Source: Frankia sp. QA3 (GTDB taxonomy: Bacteria; Actinomycetota; Actinomycetes; Frankiales; Frankiaceae). From it: a DNA stretch of 64,000 nucleotides. The stretch spans positions 3,421,899 to 3,485,898 of the forward strand of contig NZ_CM001489.1 of assembly GCF_000262465.1 (NCBI RefSeq). Direction: 5' to 3'. Each line of letters begins with the position of its first letter. The first letter of the stretch is position 1. A program made the position numbers and the translations under genes. Below, piece by piece: positions 1 to 8,849 of the stretch. The notes beneath the pieces are model-generated. The model ran no database searches and was not told the DNA's origin. It saw only the letters and a program-made list of their open reading frames with translations.

Positions 1-99
1 GGACAGGGACAGACCGTCACGCCCGGACAGACCGTCACGCCCGGCCGGATCGACCGGCCGGGGGCGGACCGCCGGGCGGCGCCGAGGAGGGCCCGATGA
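1..99 (+). CDS. 3' end of an upstream gene (partial)
   Basis: Frame 1 is open from the window edge to a TGA at 97-99 that overlaps the ATG of the next gene (ATGA), the same junction used by most genes of this operon. Only about 32 C-terminal residues are visible. They are Gly/Pro/Arg-rich and start with an 18-nt unit present twice (TVTPGQ repeated). The family cannot be told from this tail. The overlap and strand suggest it belongs to the same polysaccharide operon. Confidence 0.5.
   Translation, partial: GQGQTVTPGQTVTPGRIDRPGADRRAAPRRAR
8..43 (+). repeat. 18-bp tandem repeat, 2 copies
   Basis: Two adjacent identical 18-bp units (8-25 and 26-43) lie in the tail of the upstream reading frame. 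The unit length is a multiple of three, so copy-number change would keep the frame. Confidence 0.75.
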
Positions 100-1115
100 C
101 CAGGATCGCCCTGTTCGGCGCCACCGGCTTCATCGGCGCCGCGTGCGCGGCCGCGCTGGCCGGCGCCGGCCACGAGGTGCTGCCCCGCCCGGCGCGCCGG
201 CTGTGGGTCGACGGCGAGGCCCTGACCCCGGCCCCCCAGCGCGCGTACCGGCCTCACCTGGCGGGGCTCGCCGCCGAGCTCGACGGCGTCGGGGCGGTCG
301 TGAACGCGGCGGGGGTGGCCATGTCCGCGGCCCGACTGTCACCCGGGCTCGTCGGGGGCAACGCCGCCTGGCCCCGGCTGCTCGCCGATGCCTGCGAGCA
401 GACGGGAGTGCCCCGGCTCGTCCACGTCAGCACCGCGGCGGTACAGGGCCGGTCGGCCCGGCTCGACGAGAGCCTCCGCTACGCGCCGGTGACCCCCTAC
501 GCCCGGTCGAAGACCCTCGGCGAGCAGCTCCTGCGCGACGCGGCGGCCGGCGGCCGCGTCGAGGTGACCCTCTACCGGCCGCCTTCCGTGCACGGCCCGG
601 GACGGCGGATGACGAGCGCCTTCGCCGCGTTCTGCCAGCGCTGGCCCCTGGTGACGTGCGGGGACGGCAACCAGCCCGTGCCGGTGGCGCTGATCGGCAA
701 CATCGGCGCGGCCGTCGCCGCGATCCTGGCGGCGGACAGCGCGCCCCTGGTGGTGTCCCACCCCTACGAGGGGCACACCGTGCGCACCCTCTACGAGACG
801 TTCGCCCCGGGCCGCCCGCTGCGCACGCTGCCGACGCGGGTGGTCCGGGGGCTTCTGCGCGCCGCCGAACCGTCCGGGCAGTGGCTGCCGCCGCTGAGCG
901 CGCTGTGCCGGCGAGCGGAGCTGCTGCTGTTCGGCCAGGGGCAGGAGCCGGGCTGGCTCGAGGCCCGGGGCTTCCGGCTGCCGCTCGGGCAGCCGGCCTG
1001 GGATGAGGTCGCCGCCGCCGTCCACCGCCGTTCACCGCCGGGCGACCGCCCGGCTCACGGTGCCGGCGGGAGCCCCCTGCGACACGCGGACGGCCACACC
1101 AGCGACAATCACTGA
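96..1115 (+). CDS. NAD-dependent epimerase/dehydratase (extended SDR)
   Basis: A 339-residue protein of the extended short-chain dehydrogenase type. The N-terminal Rossmann motif GATGFIG (residues 8-14) binds NAD(P), and a YARSK stretch near residue 137 matches the catalytic YxxxK. The family typically acts on nucleotide sugars; substrate is not predictable here. The C-terminal 25 residues are Pro/Gly/His-rich and probably disordered. The start is set by the ATGA overlap with the upstream frame and a GAGGAGG ribosome site a few bases upstream. First complete gene of the glycan operon. Confidence 0.8.
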   Translation: MTRIALFGATGFIGAACAAALAGAGHEVLPRPARRLWVDGEALTPAPQRAYRPHLAGLAAELDGVGAVVNAAGVAMSAARLSPGLVGGNAAWPRLLADACEQTGVPRLVHVSTAAVQGRSARLDESLRYAPVTPYARSKTLGEQLLRDAAAGGRVEVTLYRPPSVHGPGRRMTSAFAAFCQRWPLVTCGDGNQPVPVALIGNIGAAVAAILAADSAPLVVSHPYEGHTVRTLYETFAPGRPLRTLPTRVVRGLLRAAEPSGQWLPPLSALCRRAELLLFGQGQEPGWLEARGFRLPLGQPAWDEVAAAVHRRSPPGDRPAHGAGGSPLRHADGHTSDNH

Positions 1116-1144
1116 AAGTAAGGTCTACGCTACTTTTAGCGATA
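1112..1144 (+). promoter_or_regulatory. AT-rich imperfect hairpin and motif before the glycosyltransferase
   Basis: Right after the epimerase stop codon, CTGAAAGTA and TACTTTTAG form an inverted repeat (one mismatch) around a 10-nt loop. It continues into CTACTTTTAGCGAT (1130-1144 region), almost repeated at 17049-17062 as CTACTTTTAGCAAT. AT-rich stretches are rare in this DNA. It could be an internal promoter or operator for the following gene, or an attenuator; sequence alone does not decide. Confidence 0.35.
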
Positions 1145-1177
1145 GGTGCTGAGACTGACGGCTGGAGGTCGAACTCC

Positions 1178-2548
1178 GTGTCCACCCTTCCCGGCCGCCG
1201 TGTCCTGGTGGTGACGCACTACTTCCCGCCCGAGATCGGGGCTCCCCAGGCGAGGCTGTCGGAGACGGCCCGGGCGTGGGCTGCGGACGGCCTCGACGTC
1301 ACCGTGCTCACCGGCATGCCGAACCATCCCACCGGGGTCATCCCGCCCGAGTACCGCGGCACCTGGCTGCGCACCGAGCGGGTCGACGGCTACCGCGTCG
1401 TGCGCGCCCGGCTGTACGCCACCCCCAACGAGGGCGTGGTCCGCAAGACCTTGTCCCACCTGTCGTTCATGGTCAGCAGCGTCCTGCTCGGCGGCTGGCG
1501 GACCGGCCCGTTCGACGTGGTCGTGGTGTCCTCCCCGACCTTCTTCCCGCTGGGCTCGGCGTGGCTGCTCGCCCGGCTGCGGCGCGCCCGGCTGATCGTG
1601 GAGGTCCGGGACCTGTGGCCCGCCATCTTCGAACAGCTCGGCGTCATCACCAACCCGCGCGTCCTCGGCCTGCTTGAACGCCTCGAACTGGCCGCCTACC
1701 GGGCCGCCGACGTGGTCGTCACGGTCACCGAGGGGTTCCGCGACGACATCGTCCGCCGTGGCATCGCGGCGGGCAAGGTGCACGTCGTGCGCAACGGCGT
1801 CGACCTCGACCGATTCCATCCCGACACCGCTGCGCCGGCCGGCCTGCGCGCGCGGCTGGGCGCGCCGGGCTCGGAGACGCTCGTGCTCTACATCGGCGCG
1901 CACGGCATCTCGCACGGCCTGACCTCGGTCGCCGACGCCGCCGCCCAGCTCGGCGACACCCGGATCCGGTTCGCCTTCGTCGGCGAGGGCGCCGACAAGC
2001 ACCGGCTCGCCGAGCACGTCCGCGGCCTGGGGCTGGCGAACACGCTGCTGCACGACGGCGTGCCCCGCGATCAGGTGCCGGGCGTCGTCGCGGCCGCCGA
2101 CCTCTGCGTGGTGCCGCTGCGCGACGTACCGATGTTCGACGCGTTCATCCCGTCGAAGATGTTCGAGCTGCTCGCCGCCGGGCGGCCGGTCGTCGGCGCG
2201 GTCCGCGGTGAGGCCGCCCGGATCCTCACCGCCGCCGGGCAGGTCGTCGTACCCCCGGAAGATCCCGGGGCGCTGGCGGCCGCCGTCGCGCAGCTCGCCA
2301 CCGACCCGCAGCGGCGGGCGCGGATGGGGCGGGCCGGCCGGGCGCACGTCGAGCGGCACTTCGACCGCGACGAACTGGCCCGGAACTACCGCCGGCTGCT
2401 GTTCGACGGCGCCGAACCGGCCCGCCCCGACGACAACGGGTGGACCCGCGCGGGGCCGGACGGGGCGGTCCCACCGCAGCGGGGATCGACGCCGGCCCCG
2501 GCCGGCCAGCAGACGGCGATGGCACGCGGACCGGAGGCGCTGACATGA
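1178..2548 (+). CDS. Family 4-type glycosyltransferase
   Basis: A 456-residue GT-B glycosyltransferase like WbuB/WcaI-type enzymes of polysaccharide clusters. The N-terminal half begins with VLVVTHYFPPEIGAPQARL, typical of GT4 acceptor domains. The C-terminal half has the nucleotide-sugar site, including FIPSKMFELLAAGRPVVG near residue 325. It would transfer a sugar to a lipid-linked intermediate at the inner membrane face. The GTG start follows GGAGG with a 9-nt spacer. The last 50 residues are Pro/Arg/Gly-rich and outside the fold. Its TGA overlaps the next ATG. Confidence 0.85.
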   Translation: MSTLPGRRVLVVTHYFPPEIGAPQARLSETARAWAADGLDVTVLTGMPNHPTGVIPPEYRGTWLRTERVDGYRVVRARLYATPNEGVVRKTLSHLSFMVSSVLLGGWRTGPFDVVVVSSPTFFPLGSAWLLARLRRARLIVEVRDLWPAIFEQLGVITNPRVLGLLERLELAAYRAADVVVTVTEGFRDDIVRRGIAAGKVHVVRNGVDLDRFHPDTAAPAGLRARLGAPGSETLVLYIGAHGISHGLTSVADAAAQLGDTRIRFAFVGEGADKHRLAEHVRGLGLANTLLHDGVPRDQVPGVVAAADLCVVPLRDVPMFDAFIPSKMFELLAAGRPVVGAVRGEAARILTAAGQVVVPPEDPGALAAAVAQLATDPQRRARMGRAGRAHVERHFDRDELARNYRRLLFDGAEPARPDDNGWTRAGPDGAVPPQRGSTPAPAGQQTAMARGPEALT

Positions 2549-4344
2549 GGATCCTCGTCACCGGCGGAACGGGCTTCCTGGGCAGCCGGGTGGTGCGGCG
2601 CGCGGTCGCGCAGGGGTACGAGGTCGTCGGGCTGGCACGCAGCGCCACGGCCGCGGCGGCGCTGCGCCGGCAGGGGGCCGCGACCGTCGCCGGCGACCTC
2701 GACGATCCGGCCCGGCTGACCGCGGCGTTCGCCGAGGCGGACTGCGCGGCACTGCTCAACATCGCATCCCTCGGATTCGGCCACGCCGACGCGATCGTGT
2801 CCGCAGCCGAGGCGGCGGGCATCCGCCGGGCGGTGTTCCTGTCCACCACCGGAATCTTCACCTCGCTCGACCCACCGTCCAAGCACGTACGGATCGCGGC
2901 CGAGCACACGATCGAGACCAGCGGGCTGGACTGGACGATCATCCGCCCGACGATGATCTACGGCGGGCCGGACGACCGCAACATGGCCCGCCTGCTCGCG
3001 CTGGTACGCCGGGTCCCCGTCCTGCCGCTGCCGGGCGGCGGGCGCCGGGTGCACCAGCCGGTGCACGTCGACGACCTGGCCGCGACCGTGCTGCGGGCGC
3101 TGAGCGCGGACGCGGCGGTCGGGCGCGGCTACGACGTCGCCGGGCCGCGGGCGCTGCCGTTGCACGAGATCGTCGCCGCGGCCGCAGCGGCCGTGGGCCG
3201 CCGGGTGTACTGCGTCCCGGTCCCGGCCCGCCCGGTCCTCGCCGCTGCCCGCGCCTACGAGCGGCACGCCGCCGCGCCGCGGTTGAAGGCCGAGCAGATC
3301 GCCCGACTCGCCGAGGACAAGGCCTTCGACATCGGCGCCGCCATGCGCGACCTCGACCACCGGCCGCGGCCGTTCGGGATCGGCATCGCCGAGCAGGCCG
3401 CCGCGGACCGCCGCGCCGCCGGCCGGTCCGCCCCTGCGGCAGGGGCGCACCGGCGGGCGAACTCGATGACCCGGTCCTACCAGCTGCGCCGGCTGACCCG
3501 CGACGTTCGCGCCGTCGCCGCCGTGGCAGGCGGCCCCACGGCGCTGCGCTTCGGCGCCGCGATCGCCCGCCACGCCCCGGCCGTCCTGTACACAGGCACC
3601 CTCGACGCCGCCGACCGGGCCATGGCCCGGGGCAGCCACATCTACCACCCGCTGCCGGACGTCCAGGTCACCCTGCCCGGGAAGGCGTTCGGGGACGCCC
3701 GGGAGATCTACTGCCGCGGGGTCTACCATGCGCTGCCCGGCTTCGCGCCGGCAGCCGGGGAGATCGTCGTCGATCTGGGGGCGAACCAGGGCCTGTTCTC
3801 GGTGCTGGCGGCGCGGGCGGGGGCGGACGTCATCGCCGTCGAGGCGCAGCGCGGCTTCGCCTCCGCGTTCGTCAACCACGCCGCCGGCAACGGCGTCTCC
3901 CACCGCATCCAGCTGCTGCACGCCCTGGTCGGGCCGTCGACCGGTGTGTTCGCCGATGCGCGGGCGCGCCACGGCGCATCCCACTGGGGCGGCGATGTCG
4001 AGGTGCTGACGATGGCCCAGGTCCTGGAGACCGGCGGCGTCGACCAGGTGGACCTGCTCAGACTCGACATCGAAGGCGCCGAGTTCGCCCTGTTCGACGA
4101 GCCCGGCTGGCTGGACGCGGTCGGCCGGCTCGTGATGGAGGTGCACCCCGGGTTCGGCGATCCGGCGACCCTCATCGCGCGGCTGCGCCGGCAGGGGTTC
4201 GAGGTGACCCTGCTCGACGACAGCCTGAGGCGGGTCGGGGACCTCGGCGGGGCGGCGTCGGGCTACCTCTACGCGCGGCGCGCCCGGCCGTCGGCCCCGG
4301 CCGACGGGCCATCCACCGCGGTCTCCGCCGGGCTGGCGGGGTGA
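2545..4344 (+). CDS. Fused SDR epimerase - FkbM methyltransferase
   Basis: One 599-residue frame encodes two enzymes. Residues 1-290 are an atypical/extended SDR with the NAD motif GGTGFLG at residues 7-13 and an NmrA-like layout. After a Gly/Ala/Arg-rich linker, residues 308-599 form an FkbM-family SAM methyltransferase, with VDLGANQGLFSVLAARAG near residue 408 as SAM motif I and LLRLDIEGAEF further on. FkbM proteins methylate sugar hydroxyls. A Met at residue 308 (base 3466) could be an internal start, but no good ribosome site precedes it. The ATG overlaps the previous stop by ATGA. Confidence 0.8.
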   Translation: MRILVTGGTGFLGSRVVRRAVAQGYEVVGLARSATAAAALRRQGAATVAGDLDDPARLTAAFAEADCAALLNIASLGFGHADAIVSAAEAAGIRRAVFLSTTGIFTSLDPPSKHVRIAAEHTIETSGLDWTIIRPTMIYGGPDDRNMARLLALVRRVPVLPLPGGGRRVHQPVHVDDLAATVLRALSADAAVGRGYDVAGPRALPLHEIVAAAAAAVGRRVYCVPVPARPVLAAARAYERHAAAPRLKAEQIARLAEDKAFDIGAAMRDLDHRPRPFGIGIAEQAAADRRAAGRSAPAAGAHRRANSMTRSYQLRRLTRDVRAVAAVAGGPTALRFGAAIARHAPAVLYTGTLDAADRAMARGSHIYHPLPDVQVTLPGKAFGDAREIYCRGVYHALPGFAPAAGEIVVDLGANQGLFSVLAARAGADVIAVEAQRGFASAFVNHAAGNGVSHRIQLLHALVGPSTGVFADARARHGASHWGGDVEVLTMAQVLETGGVDQVDLLRLDIEGAEFALFDEPGWLDAVGRLVMEVHPGFGDPATLIARLRRQGFEVTLLDDSLRRVGDLGGAASGYLYARRARPSAPADGPSTAVSAGLAG

Positions 4345-6224
4345 GACCGCCGCCGGACCTCGGGCGATACCTGCGCACCGTCGCGAGCCTGCGGCCGCGC
4401 CAGATCGCCGCCCGCACCCGGCTGCGCGGGCAGCGCGCCGTGCTACGGCGCCATCCCCGCCTCGGCGCGGCGGTGCTGCGCGGCCGGCCGTCACCGGGAC
4501 ACTGGCCGGTCGGATTCGTCCCGGTGGACGGGCACTGCCCGCCCGCGCGGCTGACCGTCGACGAGCTCGACCGCGGGCGGCTGACCCTGCTCGACCATGC
4601 CCGCGACCTGAGCGACGGCGCCGCCGGGGACCCGGCGCGGTGGGACTGGGAACAGGCCGATGCCCCGCTGCTGTGGCGCTACCACCTGCACTACTGGGAC
4701 TGGGCCTGGGCGCTGGCGCCCGGCGGCGACCGGGAACGTGCTTTGTTCGCGCGGCTGTACCTGGGCTGGCGAGCTACCAGCGCCGTGGGCCACCCGGTGG
4801 TCTGGTCTCCCTACGTCGTCTCGCTGCGGGCGTGGACGCTGTGCGCGCTGGGTCCGACGCTGGCCCAGGCCACGCCCGCCTGGGACGCGCTGCGCGCCGA
4901 CCTGGGCGTGCACCGGTCGTTCCTGCGCGCCCACCTGGAGACCGACGTCGGCGGCAACCACCTGTTGAAGAACCACAAGGCCATGATCGCCCTGTCGGTG
5001 GCCGCCGATGACCCGCGCGGGCTCGACCGCTGGATCGGCGCGCTCGTCCGCGAGACCGGCCGGCAGGTGCTCAGCGACGGCGGCCACTACGAACGCTCGC
5101 CGGCCTACCACTGCCAGGTCCTCGCCGACCTCGACGACGTCGCCGGACTGCTCGCCGCAGGGGGGCGACCCGTGCCGACCGAACTGTTCGACGCGATCAC
5201 CCGGATGCGGGCCTGGCTGGCCGCGGTGCTCGGCCCGGACGGCTCGGTGCCCCTGCTCAACGACGGTTTCCCGGTCCGCGCCGACCTGCTGCGCCGGCTG
5301 CTGCCGACGGTGCCAGCCCAGGCGGCCCCGCCCCGCCGCACGGCGGACGTCCCCACCGGCACCACAGACGTCCCCACCGGCTCCACGAACGTCCCCACCG
5401 GCCCCCGGTCCGGTGGGCTGCTGCTGGCCGACAGCGGGCTGGCGGCGCTCACCTCCGGCGGCTGGCACCTGCTCGCCGACGTCGGCCTGCCCTGCCCGGA
5501 CGACCTGCCGGCGCACGCCCACGCGGACACCCTCTGCTTCCTGCTCTGGCTGGACGGCCGCCCGCTGCTCGTCGACGCGGGCACCTCGACCTATGCGCCC
5601 GGGCCGCGCCGGGACACCGAACGCGGCTCCGCAGCCCACTCGACCGTCACGATCGACGGCGCCGACTCGACCGAGGTCTGGGGGGCGTTCCGGGCCGGTC
5701 GCCGCGCCCGCCCCACGCTCGTCACGATGCGCCACCGTGACGGGGTGGCGACCCTGACCGCGGGGCACGACGGCTACCGCCATCTACCGGGCGCGCCCGT
5801 GCACTGGCGGACGTGGCGGCTCGGCCAGGACGGGCTCACCGTCTCCGACCGGATCAGCGGCGGCGGCCGGCACCGGCTGGCCGTGCTGTTCCACTTCGCG
5901 CCCGGGGTGACGCTCGCCGCCGCCGGACCGGGCGACCCGCACGGACCCGTCGCCCTCGACGTCATCACCCCCGCCGGGCAGCGCCTCCTGCTACGCGGCG
6001 CCGGGCCGGGCCGCTGGCACCTGAGGACGACCCACCGGGCCGTCGGCTGGGAACGGACCGTGCCCGCCCCCACCGCCGAGTTCCGGCTCGACGCCGAGCT
6101 GCCCGTCCACCTGCACACGACGCTCACCGCCCGCGCCACCGACCACCCCTGCGACCGCGCCGGCGCCTCCATCCCCACCGGCCGCACCGCTCCGTCGCCC
6201 CCCGACGCCGCGAACCGGCGCTGA
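4341..6224 (+). CDS. Heparinase II/III-family polysaccharide lyase-like protein
   Basis: A 627-residue protein with the two-part architecture of heparinase II/III proteins. The alpha-helical toroid (to about residue 330) has GGNHLLKNHKAM and DGGHYERSPAYH, where conserved Asn, His and Tyr are expected. The C-terminal beta-sandwich starts with HAHADTLCFLLWLDG and LLVDAGTSTY. Relatives cleave uronic-acid glycans by beta-elimination and often occur in exopolysaccharide clusters. There is no signal peptide, so activity on lipid-linked or exported glycan is unclear. Three heptads (VPTG core) join the domains. GTG start with a GTGA overlap. Confidence 0.8.
   Translation: MRPPPDLGRYLRTVASLRPRQIAARTRLRGQRAVLRRHPRLGAAVLRGRPSPGHWPVGFVPVDGHCPPARLTVDELDRGRLTLLDHARDLSDGAAGDPARWDWEQADAPLLWRYHLHYWDWAWALAPGGDRERALFARLYLGWRATSAVGHPVVWSPYVVSLRAWTLCALGPTLAQATPAWDALRADLGVHRSFLRAHLETDVGGNHLLKNHKAMIALSVAADDPRGLDRWIGALVRETGRQVLSDGGHYERSPAYHCQVLADLDDVAGLLAAGGRPVPTELFDAITRMRAWLAAVLGPDGSVPLLNDGFPVRADLLRRLLPTVPAQAAPPRRTADVPTGTTDVPTGSTNVPTGPRSGGLLLADSGLAALTSGGWHLLADVGLPCPDDLPAHAHADTLCFLLWLDGRPLLVDAGTSTYAPGPRRDTERGSAAHSTVTIDGADSTEVWGAFRAGRRARPTLVTMRHRDGVATLTAGHDGYRHLPGAPVHWRTWRLGQDGLTVSDRISGGGRHRLAVLFHFAPGVTLAAAGPGDPHGPVALDVITPAGQRLLLRGAGPGRWHLRTTHRAVGWERTVPAPTAEFRLDAELPVHLHTTLTARATDHPCDRAGASIPTGRTAPSPPDAANRR
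5346..5408 (+). repeat. 21-bp tandem repeat, 3 copies, in the lyase gene
   Basis: Three near-identical 21-bp units encode the heptads DVPTGTT, DVPTGST and NVPTGPR at residues 336-356, exactly between the helical and beta-sandwich domains. It reads as a flexible linker expanded by in-frame duplication. Confidence 0.8.
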
Positions 6225-6271
6225 GGGCCACGCACTGTCACGTCGTCTGGTCGCGAGGGAACGTCGTCTGG

Positions 6272-7267
6272 TCAGTCGCCGGATGCCCACGAGCGCGACG
6301 CCCCACTCTGCCGGGGCACGAGCGCCGCGGGCGGTCCGGCCGCCCGGTCCCGGAACCAGCCGACGGTACGGGCGAGCCCATCCGGCAGGTCCACCCGAGG
6401 CCGCCAGTCGAGCACCTCCCCGGCCAGGGTGACATCCGGCCGGCGCACGGTGGGATCGTCCGGGGGCCGCGGGACGAAGACGATCGGCACGTCGGCGCCG
6501 CACAGCCGCATCACCAGCCGGGCGAGCTCCAGCACCGGCAGCTCCCGCGGGTTGCCGAGGTTCATCGGCCCCGGATGCTCGGCGTCGAGCATCCGGATCA
6601 GCCCGTCCACCAGGTCGTCGACGTAGCACAGCGAGCGGGTCTGCGAGCCGTCGCCGGCCACGGTCACCGGCCGGCCGTGCAGGGCCTGCGTGATGAAGGT
6701 CGGCACCGCCCGGCCGTCGTCCGCGCGCATGCGGGGGCCGTACGTGTTGAAGATCCGCACGATGCCGGTGCGGGTGCCGTGGGTGGCACGGTGCGCGGTG
6801 GTCAGCGCCTCGGCGAAGCGCTTGGCCTCGTCGTACATGCTGCGCGGGCCGACCGGGTTGACGTGGCCCCAGTACCCCTCCGACTGAGGGTGCACCTGCG
6901 GGTCGCCGTACACCTCGGAGGTGGACGCCAGCACGAACCGGGCCCCCTTGCGCCGGGCGAGCTCCAGCAGCCGGCGGGTGCCCCAGGCACCCACCGCGAG
7001 CGTCTCCAGCGGCAGCGCCCGGTAGTCCACCGGCGAGGCCGGAGAGGCCAGGTGCACCACCGCGTCGACCGGCCCGGCGACGTCGACGGGTCCGGTGACA
7101 TCGCGGCGCAGCAGCCGAAAGGCGCCCCGCGCGCGCAGCGGGTCGATGTTCTCCGGCCGGCCGGTGAGGAAGTTGTCGACGCAGATCACCTCGGCCCCGT
7201 CGGCCAGGAGCCGTTCGCAGAGATGGCTGCCGAGAAAGCCCGCTCCCCCGGCGACGACGACGCGCAT
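6272..7267 (-). CDS. UDP-glucuronate decarboxylase-like SDR (UDP-xylose synthase type)
   Basis: A 331-residue extended SDR. GGAGFLGSHL near the N-terminus binds NAD, and SMYDEAKRFAEAL carries the catalytic YxxxK in the YDEAK form characteristic of UDP-glucuronate decarboxylases. Those enzymes make UDP-xylose from UDP-glucuronate. Length fits soluble bacterial UXS. The ATG at 7267 is preferred; an in-frame GTG at 7276 is possible. It is the only - strand gene within the operon train and shares a divergent intergenic region with the glycosyltransferase at 7617. Confidence 0.8.
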   Translation of the reverse strand: MRVVVAGGAGFLGSHLCERLLADGAEVICVDNFLTGRPENIDPLRARGAFRLLRRDVTGPVDVAGPVDAVVHLASPASPVDYRALPLETLAVGAWGTRRLLELARRKGARFVLASTSEVYGDPQVHPQSEGYWGHVNPVGPRSMYDEAKRFAEALTTAHRATHGTRTGIVRIFNTYGPRMRADDGRAVPTFITQALHGRPVTVAGDGSQTRSLCYVDDLVDGLIRMLDAEHPGPMNLGNPRELPVLELARLVMRLCGADVPIVFVPRPPDDPTVRRPDVTLAGEVLDWRPRVDLPDGLARTVGWFRDRAAGPPAALVPRQSGASRSWASGD

Positions 7268-7616
7268 GGACACCACAGCTTCCCTAGCTTCCCTGGCTCC
7301 GTTGCGAAGGGCCGCCGCTGTCGGTGGCTGCGGAGCCGGCCCCGGCGGAGCCGATTGGCCAGGTCACCAGATCCGACCCGACAACTCGCGAAGAGTCAGA
7401 TTTCTATCACGAACTGTCACGGCCCACCGGATGCCCCGCCGTCCACCGACCGCCCATTCGGGCGAGCGGGCGAGCGGGCGCGCGGGCAACCGGTTCCGCG
7501 ACACATATCTACAGTGCGTTGATTAACGAATACACATCGTGAAGACTGGCGCTCCAGGCGGCCCGGCAGCCGGCCGGCCGTTCGGATCGGCGGCCCCGAG
7601 GAGGCGCACAGCGCTC
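7268..7616. other. Divergent intergenic region, 349 bp
   Basis: Lies between the - strand epimerase and the + strand glycosyltransferase, so it should contain promoters in both directions. Two AT-rich pockets stand out: around 7398-7418 and around 7515-7540 (GTTGATTAACGAATACAC). No hexamer pair is clear enough to call. An in-frame GTG at 7539 would lengthen the downstream protein by 26 low-complexity residues and is considered unlikely. Confidence 0.5.
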
Positions 7617-8849
7617 ATGACATCCACCTCCCGGCCGGCGACCGTCACCGCCGTCGTCCCCCATCCGATCCAGCACTTCGCGCCGCTGTACCGGGCCGTC
7701 GGCGAGGGACCCGTGGATCTGCGGGTGCTGTTCCTGTCCCGGGCCGACCTCGACCGCTACTTCGATCGGGGCTTCGGTGCCCAGGTGCGCCGGCGGCCGG
7801 ACATCACCGCTGGCTACCGGCACGAGTTCGTCGCCGACCTGCCGCCGCGGCCGCAGTGGCGCCAGCCGGTGGCCAGCGCCCGAGCGGCGGGGCGGGTCTG
7901 GGCCGCGCTCGACCGGCTGCGGCCCGACTGCGTGCTGGTCCACGGCTACCGCCACGTCGGCTCGCTCGCGGCGCTCGCCTGGGTCCGTCGACGCGGCGCC
8001 GGCACCCTCATGATGGGCGACAGCGAGCTGCTCGGCCGCCGCTCGGCCTGCGTGCGCGCCGCCAGGCGGCTCGCCCTGCCACCACTGCTCGGCCGTGTGG
8101 ACGCGTTCCTCACCGTCGGCGACGACAACGAGGACCACCTCGCCCACCACGGCGTCCCGCGGGAGCGGATGTTCCGCACGCCCTATCCCACCGAGCAGGC
8201 CGCCCTGGACAAGGCGATGACCGATCGGGCTGCCCACCGCAGCGCCGTCCGCGCCGAGCTCGGGATCGCCCCGGACGCCGTGGTCGCCCTGAGCGTCGGG
8301 AAGATGATCTCCCGGAAGCGCCCGCTGGACGTCGCCGACGCGCTGCGGATCATCGCGCGCGCCCCCCGGAACCCCGACGCCCGGGAGCTCGTCGTGATCA
8401 TGGCGGGCGACGGGGTGCTGCGGCCAGCCCTCGACGCCGCGGCGGCCGGTCTCGACGGTGCGCTGCGCGTCGTGGGTTTCGTCGAGCAGGAGCGGCTGGC
8501 GCACCTGTACGCCGCCAGCGACCTGTACCTGCATCCGGCGCAGCGCGATCCGCACCCGCTGGCGGTCAAGGACGCGGTGCTGTGCGGCCTGCCGGTGGTG
8601 GTCAGCGACCGGGTCGGGTCGATGGGCCCGACCGACGACGTGCGGCCTGGCCGCAACGCCCGGATCCACCCCGTCGGCGACGTCGTCGCGCTCGCCGGCA
8701 TCCTCGACGAGCTGCGCCGACGGCCCGACCTGCTCGCGGCGATGGCGCTGGAGTCGGAGAAGGCTGTCGCGGACATCGACCTCGACGCCTCCATCGACGG
8801 GTTCCACCGGGCGGTCGCCACCGTGCGCCGCTCGGCACGGCCGCGATGA
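7617..8849 (+). CDS. Glycosyltransferase (GT-B fold)
   Basis: A 410-residue GT4-like glycosyltransferase. The N-terminus (VTAVVPHPIQHFAPLYRAV) resembles capsule/exopolysaccharide transferases. The donor-site half has VGKMISRKRPLDVADAL near residue 225 and YLHPAQRDPHPLAVKDAVL near residue 305. The chosen ATG has a GAGGAGG ribosome site 12 nt upstream, and similarity to the family begins just after it. Its TGA overlaps the flippase ATG (ATGA), so the two are translationally coupled. Confidence 0.8.
   Translation: MTSTSRPATVTAVVPHPIQHFAPLYRAVGEGPVDLRVLFLSRADLDRYFDRGFGAQVRRRPDITAGYRHEFVADLPPRPQWRQPVASARAAGRVWAALDRLRPDCVLVHGYRHVGSLAALAWVRRRGAGTLMMGDSELLGRRSACVRAARRLALPPLLGRVDAFLTVGDDNEDHLAHHGVPRERMFRTPYPTEQAALDKAMTDRAAHRSAVRAELGIAPDAVVALSVGKMISRKRPLDVADALRIIARAPRNPDARELVVIMAGDGVLRPALDAAAAGLDGALRVVGFVEQERLAHLYAASDLYLHPAQRDPHPLAVKDAVLCGLPVVVSDRVGSMGPTDDVRPGRNARIHPVGDVVALAGILDELRRRPDLLAAMALESEKAVADIDLDASIDGFHRAVATVRRSARPR

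Noticed and set aside
2386..4494. A 700-residue open frame on the - strand opposite the SDR-FkbM gene
   Set aside because: It is Arg/Gly/Pro-rich without domain signals and mirrors a clear gene; long antisense frames are expected at this GC content.
7539..7616. GTG at 7539 as start of the glycosyltransferase
   Set aside because: It adds 26 low-complexity residues; the ATG at 7617 has a better ribosome site and meets the start of the fold.
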